A stretch of 7,680 nt of DNA, from positions 1 through 7,680 of the forward strand of contig JAGWYX010000151.1 of assembly GCA_018969165.1 (NCBI GenBank), in the 5' to 3' direction. A program made the translations under genes and the position numbers. This DNA is from Verrucomicrobiota bacterium. Its GTDB lineage: Bacteria; Verrucomicrobiota; Verrucomicrobiia; Limisphaerales; JAGWYX01. Positions 1 through 6,380 of the stretch are shown one piece after another (the stretch's first letter is position 1; every line of letters begins with the position of its first letter). The notes under the pieces were generated by a model, which worked only from the letters and a program-made list of their open reading frames with translations, did no database searches and had not been told where the DNA came from.

Positions 1-2
1 AC

Positions 3-995
3 CGCGCCCTCGAACCGGTGCTGGGCGAAATCCTGCGCACCGCGCCCGATGCCGTCCGCGTCGCCGCCGCGCGCACGGCCGGGCAGATCGGCTTGAAGGA
101 GGGCGCACCCGCGTTGTTGGAGCTGGTGTCGAACCGCCAGGTTGCCGCCCGAGTCCGCATCGCGGGGCTGCACACGCTGGTGACGTTGAAAGCCGACCAG
201 GCGGTGGAGGCGGTGAAGCTGGCGCTGGCCGATGGTGACGCCGACGTGCGCGAGGCGGCCACCGAACTGCAGGCCGACGTCCCGCATGGAGAGGACACGG
301 TCAGCCACCTGGCGACGACGTTGGACACCGGCACGATTGGTGAGCGCCAGGCGGCGCTGGCTGCGCTCGGGTCCATGACCAGCGCCGCGGCGGACGAGTT
401 GTTGGGACAATGGCTGGACAAGTTGCGGGTCGGGCAGGTGCCGAAGGAAATGCAGTTGGATGTGATCGAAGCCGCCGAAAAACGGGCGACGCCGGCGCTC
501 AAGGAGAAGCTGGAGAAATACCAGGCGCAGCAACCCAAGAGCGACGACCTGACTGGTTACCGGGACCTGCTCTACGGCGGCAACCCGGCGGCGGGGCGGA
601 CGGTGTTTTTCGACCGGCCCGAAGCCTCGTGTGTCCGCTGCCACAAGATCAAAGGGCAAGGCGGCGATGTCGGGCCCGACCTGAGCACCGTGGGGTCGCG
701 CCAGACCCGCGACTACATCCTGGAGTCAATCCTCTACCCGAACAAGCAGATCGCATCGGGGTTCGAGAACGTGATCGTGACGATGCAGGACGGGACGAGC
801 TACGCCGGCGTGGTCAAGGCCGACACGGCCAACGAACTGGTGATCAACTCGCCCGAGGACGGTGTGCTGCATTTGAAGAAGAGCCAAATCCAGTCGCGCG
901 AAAAGGGCCTGTCCGCCATGCCCGAAGGCATGGCCAATATCCTGTCCAAGGACGACCTGCGCAACCTGGTGGCGTTTCTGAGCGGACTGAAGTAG
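3..995 (+). CDS. HEAT-repeat / cytochrome c heme-binding domain protein (C-terminal part, 5' end outside window)
   Basis: The frame is open to the left edge, and the first in-frame GTG (position 18) sits inside HEAT-like sequence, so this is the 3' part of a longer gene. The first ~170 codons are alanine/leucine-rich helical repeats of HEAT type (for example ALLELVSN and AALAALGSM). Codons from about 555 onward match the C-terminal heme-binding domain (TIGR02603-like) found on large secreted or periplasmic proteins of Planctomycetes and Verrucomicrobia: a GGNPAAGRTVFF entry, the c-type heme motif CVRCH at 630-644, GPDLSTVG, an ESILYPNKQIASGFE stretch, a DGTSYAGVV strand pair, and a late MPEGM that may give the axial Met. 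In this family the domain usually follows a PQQ/sorbosone-dehydrogenase-like propeller, so extracytoplasmic electron transfer during sugar or alcohol oxidation is inferred; the catalytic part is not visible. It ends with TAG and converges with the polymerase gene on the other strand. The family call is firm; the substrate is unknown. Confidence 0.9.
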   Translation, partial: RALEPVLGEILRTAPDAVRVAAARTAGQIGLKEGAPALLELVSNRQVAARVRIAGLHTLVTLKADQAVEAVKLALADGDADVREAATELQADVPHGEDTVSHLATTLDTGTIGERQAALAALGSMTSAAADELLGQWLDKLRVGQVPKEMQLDVIEAAEKRATPALKEKLEKYQAQQPKSDDLTGYRDLLYGGNPAAGRTVFFDRPEASCVRCHKIKGQGGDVGPDLSTVGSRQTRDYILESILYPNKQIASGFENVIVTMQDGTSYAGVVKADTANELVINSPEDGVLHLKKSQIQSREKGLSAMPEGMANILSKDDLRNLVAFLSGLK

Positions 996-1030
996 GCGCT
1001 CACCGCCGGGAGGCGGAGGGGGAAAGGGGT

Positions 1031-1058
1031 TTCAGATTTCAGATTTCAGATTTCAGAT
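1031..1058. repeat. Four tandem copies of TTCAGAT
   Basis: Four perfect head-to-tail copies of the 7-mer TTCAGAT, followed by TT, lie 36 bp after the stop of the heme protein. It is AT-rich in a GC-rich surrounding. Runs of this heptamer are a recurrent intergenic feature that I associate with verrucomicrobial genomes, as a family-level recollection and not a search result. No coding role is seen. Confidence 0.9.
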
Positions 1059-1090
1059 TTGGAGAGTGCGAGCCGCGACGTCTTTTCGGG

Positions 1091-1210
1091 CCGCGGCTGG
1101 GTCGTCTGCGGCCAACCGCAGCGAGGTTGATCGCGTTCGGCGGCAGGGATCGATGGGGTGCCCGATGGTATGGCGAGCCGCTGCGGCGGGTCCGTTGGAC
1201 CCAGCCGCGG
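1091..1210. repeat. Nested inverted repeats in the convergent intergenic gap
   Basis: A perfect 13-bp inverted repeat has arms at 1091-1103 (CCGCGGCTGGGTC) and 1198-1210, separated by 94 bp. Inside is a second hairpin, CTGCGG-CCAA-CCGCAG at 1106-1121. A third possible stem, GGACC/GGTCC at 1197-1201 and 1209-1213, competes with the right arm. The right arm starts 16 bp past the stop of the polymerase gene read on the minus strand, so this could end or stabilise that transcript, but there is no T-run typical of an intrinsic terminator. The 996-1225 gap holds no convincing gene. Confidence 0.45.
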
Positions 1211-1225
1211 TCCGTCGGTTGTGAC

Positions 1226-4200
1226 TCAAGCCGCGCCGCGTTGCGACGCCAGGCGCGGTTTGCCGGCCCGCCGCACCCGGAGGGAGAACCCGCGTCCGTT
1301 CTCGAACGGCTCGACCGTCGCGGTGATTTCCAGCACCGGGTAGCGCACCGTCGCCAGCCCGTAGCTCCGATACGTCGGCGCAAACAGTTCCGTCTCGACG
1401 ATCCCCGTCCAGTCGGCGAGCGACAAAAATTTCATCGGCTCGCCCGTGATTTGGTGGTGGGTGCGCTGCTCGACCACCAGGCCGCAGGTGACGACCTCCT
1501 GGCCAATATGCCGGCCCAGCTCCGCCACGGGACAGTAAGTGTCCCAGGCCACGTCGTCGAAGAGTTCGAGCGGATGCCCGCTGGCGGCGAACCCGAGCAG
1601 TTCCGTTTCCCACTCGAGGCGCTGGCGGCGCGTTGGCTCGCACAACGGAACTTCGGGCAGCCGTTCCGGTCCGGCCGGTGGCAGCAACCAGCTTTGACCG
1701 CTCGCGTCCGCCCCGCCATACAAACGCAGGAGAAGCTGCGCCTCCCAAAATTGCGCGGTGCGCGTTTTCCCGAATTCGTCGAAGGCGCCGACGCGGATCA
1801 TCGCCTCGAGTTCCTCGGGCGTTGGCGTCACGCGGCGGTAAAAGTCCGCCATGGAACTGAACCGGCCGCGTTGGCGCTCTTCGAGCAATCGGTCGCGCGT
1901 TTGCTCGGTCAGTCCCTTGAGGCGTGTCAGCGGGACGCGGATGGCTGCCTGGGAATCCGCCCTCACCCGACTTCGCTTCGCTTCGCCGGGGCATGCCCTG
2001 TCCCTCTCCCCGAGGGAGAGGGAAACGCCAGCTCGGGCCGTCGGTACTTCTGTCGCCAGGGGCGTCGTCGCAGCCGGAGACGGCAGGTGGTCGGCTGACA
2101 GGGATAAAACTCCAGACGGTGGACGATTCTCCCTCTCCCATCCGATGGGAGAGGGCCGGGGTGAGGGGCCGTCCGGGTTTATGGCCTCAAGGCGTGTTAA
2201 AAACGTCGAGGCTTCCCGTGAACCGTCAGAACCGCCGCCAGGTTTTGGAGTGCGCCCGTTCTCTGGCGTTTTCCCGTGGGGTTGGGTCTCTTGGCAAAGT
2301 GGTGGAGGACCGCCGCACCGCGCGAGATGGAGTGGGGGCGGCTCGCCCCCGGCTGGGTCTCTGGCAAAGCGGCGGGGGACCGCCGCACTCCAAGACGCTG
2401 TCGCGTCGGCGCCCCCCCCTTCCGGTTCATGGTCCTGAGGCGTGCGCAGTCGCGAAAGGGGGCTTCCCGTGGACCCGGTGGCGAAAGGCGCCTCCTCTCC
2501 CCGGTCCTCTGCTCCGCTGGCAGCGGAGGCGAGGGAGCACGCGCTGTCGGCAGCGCTCGATTCCCTTGCTTCGACGACGAACTGCGGGCCGGGCTGGTTG
2601 ACGGTGGGCGGGAGCAGGCGCAGGCCGAGCCGGTGGCATTCCAGGACGTAAACCAGCGGGTGATAAAAACCTTTCCCGTTGCTCAGCACCGCCGCCAGGA
2701 ACTGGGCCGGGAAATGACGTTTGAGCCAGGCCGACTGATAGGCCTCGACGCCGTAAGCGGTGCTGTGCGCCTTGCAGAAGGCGTAGCCGGCGAACCCCGT
2801 CACCAGTCCCCACACCTCGGCAATCGTGTCGGGCGCGTGGCCGCGCGCTTGCGCGGCCGCGAAAAATTCGCCGCGGATTTCCTCGATGACCGCGCGTTGC
2901 TGTTTGTTCAAAGCCCGGCGCAGGACGTCGGCGCGACCGGCGGGCAGGCCGGCGAAGGCTTCGCAGAGCTGGAGGATGTGTTCCTCGTAAACGACCAGGC
3001 CGTAGGTGCTCCGCAGGCACGCGGCCAGCGACGGATGCGGACAGGTGACCGGTTCCAAGCCTTGATACCGGCGGGTGAAGGCGCGTTTCTTGCCCTCGTT
3101 GGCCGCGCCGGGCCGGATGACGCTGACGATGGCGATCAGGCCGTCGATCTCGCGCACGTTGCACATGCGGCACAAGCTCGTCATGGCGGGCGATTCGATG
3201 TGGTGCACCGCCCGCGCGCCGCCGCCGGCGATCATCTCCCACACCGTCGGGTCCCGCCACGGTTCGGAGGCTTGCGGGTCGCCGAGCAGCCGTTGGCCGC
3301 TGGTGGCGTCCCGGGCGATGCCGCGTTCCAGGTCCACCGCGATGCCCTGGCGTTCGAGCATGGTTTTCACGTCGCGCATCACCGCCAGGCCGCCTTGGGC
3401 CAGGAGATCCATTTTCACCAGGCCGACCGCTTCCACGGCGTCCATGTCGAAGTGGGCGGTGGGATAGCCTTTGGCGGCGAGGAAAGTGGGGGTCAAATCG
3501 TGCATCGGCTGGCGCGACAGCACCAGGCCGCATGGGTGCATCTTCGGGCACCGCGGCATGCCGTCGAGGAACTCCGCCATGAGCAGCGCCGTGCGGTAGG
3601 GCTCCGCTTCGAACGGCAGGTCGCGCGTCTCCGGGCCGGCGCGGAGCAGTTCGACCAAGCCTGCCCCGCCCTGGGGCGCCGGTCCGTCGGGCACCCAGCC
3701 GCCGCCGAAGCCCCACGGGAAATGCTCGGTGAATTTTCTCACGTCGCGTTCGCCCAGGCCGAGGACCTTGGCGGCTTCCGCGAACGCGCTCCGGGCCTGG
3801 AACGTCGAGAAGCCGCCCACCACGGCGCAGTGTTCGCGGCCATACTGGGCGAACAGGAGTTGCACCACGTCGTCTTTGACGTCGTGGGCGAAATCGATGT
3901 CGATGTCCGGCAGCTTGTGGAGCGCCATGCGTTCCCGGTTCAGGAAACGCCGGAAATACAGGCCGAAACGGATCGGGCAGACGCTGCTCACGCCCAGGCA
4001 ATAGCAGACCAGGCTGTCGGCGGCGCTGCCGCGCGTGATCCACTCGATGCCCCGCCGCCGGCATTCCGCCAGGAAATTCCAGGTGATGAGGAAATAATCC
4101 TCGTAACCGACCGCGGTGATGATCGCCAACTCCTCTTCCACCTGCGCCTGCACCCGGGCGAACGGGACCTCGGCGCCGGTGTCCGAAACAATGCGCCGGC

Positions 4201-6232
4201 CGGCGTAGCGCCGCCGCAGACCGTCGAACACCAGCCGCCGCAAAAAACCGCTCGCGGGCAAACCGTCGGGGGTGGGGAAGGCGGGAAACTGCGGCGGGCC
4301 GAACGGGAACGCGAAATCGCAACGCTCGGCGATCTCGCGGGTGGCGCGGAGCCAGTCGGCATGGCCGGCGCAGGCGGCGGTCAGCTCGGCCGGCGCGCGG
4401 AAGTGGTAGCGCCCGCCGCGGCGTTTGTCGGGATGCGCGTGGTCGAGCAGCGTGAGGGTGCGGATGCTCTGGAGGATGTCGTAGCGGCGCCGGTCATCGG
4501 GTGCGGCGTAATGAACCGCCGGGCAGGCTACCGCGCCTTCCCGGCCGGTCACGGCCCGGTAGAAGCGGCCGGGAAAAAAATCCGCCAGGGCGGCGTCGGA
4601 ACTCACGGCCAGGAGGCCGTTGTTGTGGTCCGCCAGGAGCGACCGCGGCAAGGGTTGGCGTTGCCTGGCCGCGACGGCGGTTTCTGTTTCTGCTGCTCCT
4701 TCGGCCTGGCGCGAGAGGAGGCGGCAGAGGTTGCCATAGCCGGTCGCGTTGGTGGCATACAAAAGCAGCGGATGCCCGCCGACGCGCACCTCGGCGCCGA
4801 TGATGGGTTTCACGCCCGCCGCCTGAGCCGCCTGCACGAATTCCACGACGCCATGCAGGTTGCCCGTATCCGTCAGCGCCACGGCCGGGAGGCCGTGCCG
4901 GGCCGCCAGTTGCACGATGGCCGCCGGCGAGAGCGTGGCATCGAGAAACGAGTAATAGCTGCGGCACCGCAGCGGAACGTAACTCAGCGCCGGCGAACGC
5001 ACGAGAATCTGCGTCCGCGCCCGGCCACCTTCGGGTCGGTCGTCGGCGCCGGCCGCGGCTTCGCGCGGCGCGTCGCGCAAGCGCAAGTCGTGCCCGCGCA
5101 AAAGGACCGCGTCGCCCCGCGACTGCCGAAGGGCATCCAGGGCGACGGCCAGTCGCCCGCGGGCCGCGCGTTGCCCGGCGTCCGCGTCCAGCGGCAGTTC
5201 GCCGCGGAACCGGCCGTCATAGACATTCGCGAGCTTGAGCGAGACCAGTCGCACGCTGACCCGGCGTTTCCAGGCCTGGCGCAGCAGGACGCGCAATCGC
5301 CCGTAAACGTCGGTCTCGAGGTCCGTCGGTTCCCACAGGCTCTCGCCGCATTGGTCCTCGGCCATGTCGTTGTAGCGGACCTTGACCGTCAGGGTGCGGA
5401 TGCTCCGGCCCTCCTCGCGCACCTTGGTGAACAAATGATCGGCCATCCGGCACAGCACGGCTTCGAGGTATTCCACGTCGGTGAGATCGGCGGAAAACGT
5501 TTCCTGTTCGCTGAACGACTTGGCCGGCTCCCGCAGCGGCACCACCGGCCGGTCGTCGATGCCCGCCGCGAACTGCTTGAGCGCCGCCGCCGGCCGGCCC
5601 AGCAGCAGATCGAGCATCTCCAACGGCGTGGCCGACACGTGCCGGATTTGGGCCAGCCCGGCGCTGTCCAGGCGCGCGGCCGTTTTCGGGCCGACCCCGG
5701 GCAGCCAGCGATTGGGCAGCGGGTGCAGGAAGGGAATTTCCCCGCCGGCCGGCACTTCGGCGAACGCGGCCGGCTTGGTCAGCTTGGAAGCAATCTGGCT
5801 CACCAGTTTGTTGGCGCCGATCCCTTCGCTCACGGTGATTTTGAGCGACTGCGCAATCGCCCGGCGAATGGTTTGCGCGATTTCGACCGGCGCCTTCCGG
5901 GTCCCGCTCAGGTCGAAGTAACCTTCGTCGATCGAGGTCTGCTCGACGTCGGGGGTGAAATCGTAGGCATAGGAAAACATCGTGCGCGAGAACTGTTCGT
6001 AGCGCTCGAAATCGCCGGGCAGCACGATCAGTTTCGGGCAGAGCTTGCGCGCCCGGGCGGTGGGCATCGGCGTATAGACGCCAAACTTGCGGGCCTCATA
6101 CGAGGCCGACGCAATGATCCCGCGCTTCTCGCCGCCGACGGCGATCGGCTTGCCGCGCAGCCGGGGATCAGCGGCTTGCTCGACCGACGCGAAGAAGGCA
6201 TCGGCGTCCAGATGGACAATGACGCGGGACAT
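1226..6232 (-). CDS. Fused translesion polymerase: DinB (Pol IV, Y-family) joined to DnaE-type error-prone polymerase (C-family)
   Basis: One 1668-residue open frame. Residues 1-~390 form a full Y-family polymerase: HLDADAFFASVE with D9 and F14 as the likely metal ligand and steric gate, SIDEGYFDL with catalytic D102/E103, a helix-hairpin-helix LPGVGPKT (178-185), and a little-finger domain to ~385. A charged, Ala/Gly-rich linker (~388-415) leads to a DnaE polymerase from about 416: an N-terminal PHP-like domain (YVPLRCRSYYSFLD, ALTDTGNLHG), a palm with PDIDIDF (D776, D778) and VKMD (D942) as the three catalytic aspartates, fingers and thumb with RALNKQQ and AFCKAHSTAYG, an HhH module (RLKGLTEQT), and an OB fold near 1575-1655. 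Both active sites look intact, unlike ImuB, which lacks Y-family catalytic residues. Excluding a ~207-residue repeat-derived insert (~1221-1428), the DnaE half is about 1050 residues, normal for DnaE2. The ATG at 6232 is preceded by AGGA at 8 nt. It lies 148 bp after lexA in the same direction, so SOS-induced translesion synthesis is inferred. Family calls are very secure; a single in vivo polypeptide is likely but unproven. Confidence 0.92.
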   Translation of the reverse strand: MSRVIVHLDADAFFASVEQAADPRLRGKPIAVGGEKRGIIASASYEARKFGVYTPMPTARARKLCPKLIVLPGDFERYEQFSRTMFSYAYDFTPDVEQTSIDEGYFDLSGTRKAPVEIAQTIRRAIAQSLKITVSEGIGANKLVSQIASKLTKPAAFAEVPAGGEIPFLHPLPNRWLPGVGPKTAARLDSAGLAQIRHVSATPLEMLDLLLGRPAAALKQFAAGIDDRPVVPLREPAKSFSEQETFSADLTDVEYLEAVLCRMADHLFTKVREEGRSIRTLTVKVRYNDMAEDQCGESLWEPTDLETDVYGRLRVLLRQAWKRRVSVRLVSLKLANVYDGRFRGELPLDADAGQRAARGRLAVALDALRQSRGDAVLLRGHDLRLRDAPREAAAGADDRPEGGRARTQILVRSPALSYVPLRCRSYYSFLDATLSPAAIVQLAARHGLPAVALTDTGNLHGVVEFVQAAQAAGVKPIIGAEVRVGGHPLLLYATNATGYGNLCRLLSRQAEGAAETETAVAARQRQPLPRSLLADHNNGLLAVSSDAALADFFPGRFYRAVTGREGAVACPAVHYAAPDDRRRYDILQSIRTLTLLDHAHPDKRRGGRYHFRAPAELTAACAGHADWLRATREIAERCDFAFPFGPPQFPAFPTPDGLPASGFLRRLVFDGLRRRYAGRRIVSDTGAEVPFARVQAQVEEELAIITAVGYEDYFLITWNFLAECRRRGIEWITRGSAADSLVCYCLGVSSVCPIRFGLYFRRFLNRERMALHKLPDIDIDFAHDVKDDVVQLLFAQYGREHCAVVGGFSTFQARSAFAEAAKVLGLGERDVRKFTEHFPWGFGGGWVPDGPAPQGGAGLVELLRAGPETRDLPFEAEPYRTALLMAEFLDGMPRCPKMHPCGLVLSRQPMHDLTPTFLAAKGYPTAHFDMDAVEAVGLVKMDLLAQGGLAVMRDVKTMLERQGIAVDLERGIARDATSGQRLLGDPQASEPWRDPTVWEMIAGGGARAVHHIESPAMTSLCRMCNVREIDGLIAIVSVIRPGAANEGKKRAFTRRYQGLEPVTCPHPSLAACLRSTYGLVVYEEHILQLCEAFAGLPAGRADVLRRALNKQQRAVIEEIRGEFFAAAQARGHAPDTIAEVWGLVTGFAGYAFCKAHSTAYGVEAYQSAWLKRHFPAQFLAAVLSNGKGFYHPLVYVLECHRLGLRLLPPTVNQPGPQFVVEARESSAADSACSLASAASGAEDRGEEAPFATGSTGSPLSRLRTPQDHEPEGGGADATASWSAAVPRRFARDPAGGEPPPLHLARCGGPPPLCQETQPHGKTPENGRTPKPGGGSDGSREASTFLTRLEAINPDGPSPRPSPIGWERENRPPSGVLSLSADHLPSPAATTPLATEVPTARAGVSLSLGERDRACPGEAKRSRVRADSQAAIRVPLTRLKGLTEQTRDRLLEERQRGRFSSMADFYRRVTPTPEELEAMIRVGAFDEFGKTRTAQFWEAQLLLRLYGGADASGQSWLLPPAGPERLPEVPLCEPTRRQRLEWETELLGFAASGHPLELFDDVAWDTYCPVAELGRHIGQEVVTCGLVVEQRTHHQITGEPMKFLSLADWTGIVETELFAPTYRSYGLATVRYPVLEITATVEPFENGRGFSLRVRRAGKPRLASQRGAA
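2001..2023. repeat. Perfect hairpin, 10-bp arms
   Basis: TCCCTCTCCC is followed by a CGA loop and its exact complement GGGAGAGGGA. It lies within the repeat insert of the polymerase gene. With the nearby GCCCTCACCCGA block (about 1959-1970) it makes one unit of a CCCTCACCC...CCCTCTCCC dispersed repeat. Confidence 0.9.
2131..2155. repeat. Perfect hairpin, 11-bp arms
   Basis: CCCTCTCCCAT, a CCG loop, then ATGGGAGAGGG. The following GGCCGGGGTGAGGGG makes this a second unit of the same repeat family as the 1959-2023 unit but in opposite orientation, so the two units face each other about 110 bp apart. On the coding strand it encodes SPRPSPIGWERE. Confidence 0.9.
2176..2472. repeat. Second pair of diverged direct repeats flanking the first pair
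   Basis: The segments 2176-2221 and 2424-2472 share a 21-bp head (GGTTYATGG...AGGCGTG; five differences, all transitions) and an identical tail GGCTTCCCGTG, with a variable middle. They bracket the 2281-2388 repeats, giving an A-B-B-A-like layout of direct copies. This fits successive insertion or duplication of a mobile or recombinogenic repeat. Confidence 0.6.
2281..2388. repeat. Pair of ~38-bp diverged direct repeats
   Basis: Copy 1 (2281-2318) and copy 2 (2352-2388) share GGGTCTC-TGGCAAAG and GGACCGCCGCAC, with four substitutions and a 1-nt length difference. The indel is between copies and does not break the present reading frame. The spacer contains GGGGGCGGCTCGCCCCC, itself a local palindrome. 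Confidence 0.8.
4984..4987 (-). other. CTGA at the DinB/DnaE junction
   Basis: Read on the minus strand, codon 416 (CTG) sits exactly where stand-alone relatives are expected to start (M-SYVPL), and a TGA in the +1 frame overlaps it by two bases, making CTGA. In operons an ATGA overlap is common for translationally coupled genes. Here it may be a relic of separate dinB and dnaE genes. No convincing Shine-Dalgarno precedes it, and a GTG four codons upstream of L416-S417 could be an internal start. Inference only. Confidence 0.35.
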
Positions 6233-6240
6233 AACTGGAG

Positions 6241-6244
6241 TCCT
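6241..6244 (-). promoter_or_regulatory. Ribosome binding site of the polymerase fusion gene
   Basis: AGGA on the minus strand is followed by an 8-nt spacer and the ATG at 6232. This supports the chosen start, which is also the natural beginning of the Y-family fold (MSRVIVHLDADAFF). Confidence 0.7.
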
Positions 6245-6273
6245 GGGGTTCCCAAACCTGGTTGCAGGGAGTT

Positions 6274-6361
6274 AAACCGCGAATGAACACGAATCCACAC
6301 GAATCGAGACTTGCATCATCGTCTTCATGGTTTCGTGTCCATTCGTGTTCATTCGTGGTTT
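6274..6361. repeat. 30-bp imperfect inverted repeat between lexA and the polymerase gene
   Basis: The left arm 6274-6303 and the right arm 6332-6361 are complementary at 27 of 30 positions and are built of CACGAAT/ATTCGTG words (GAATGAACACGAAT on the left, ATTCGTGTTCATTCGTGG on the right). The loop is 28 bp. The CACGAATGAACACGAAT motif is one I associate with dispersed repeats in Verrucomicrobia. It begins 20 bp past the lexA stop and ends 30 bp before the polymerase RBS, so in a shared mRNA it would form a strong stem between the genes. It could stabilise upstream mRNA or limit read-through. No T-run follows. Confidence 0.85.
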
Positions 6362-6380
6362 CCGAGGTGCCCCTCGATCG

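Larger units (their letters stand above)
1950..2570 (-). repeat. Repeat-derived insert inside the DnaE half of the fused polymerase
   Basis: Normal DnaE sequence stops after QFVVEA and resumes at AIRVPLTRLKGL, a junction that in other DnaE proteins is a short variable loop before the HhH module. The ~620 bp between are unlike polymerase: the product is Pro/Arg/Gly-rich (PSPRPSPIGWERE, LSLGERDRA) and the DNA holds two perfect hairpins, a GGGTGAGGG-type block in both orientations and two pairs of diverged direct repeats. These resemble intergenic dispersed repeats that accumulated in place while keeping all ~207 codons open. Boundaries are approximate, within about 20 bp. Confidence 0.8.

Noticed and set aside
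1003..1016. Terminator hairpin after the heme protein (CCGCC-GGGA-GGCGG)
   Set aside because: A 5-bp stem without a following T-run; too weak to call.
410..2098. A 562-codon plus-strand open frame spanning the heme gene end, the gap and the polymerase 3' end
   Set aside because: It overlaps two well-supported genes in other frames and runs through the TTCAGAT array (FQISDFRF), a typical spurious translation.
1959..2155. CRISPR array or tandem genes in the polymerase insert
   Set aside because: Repeats are few, diverged, of different families and in both orientations, with no regular spacers.
2276..6286. A 1336-codon plus-strand open frame antisense to the polymerase gene
   Set aside because: It is a mirror of the polymerase frame in GC-rich DNA: composition is Ala/Gly/Arg/His/Gln-rich, no domain is recognisable, and the opposite strand encodes unmistakable polymerase motifs.
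6282..6352. A TGTTC-N4-GAACA type LexA box before the polymerase gene
   Set aside because: GAACA and TGTTC words occur but are about 60 bp apart, as part of the CACGAAT repeat arms, not as a 14-bp palindrome.
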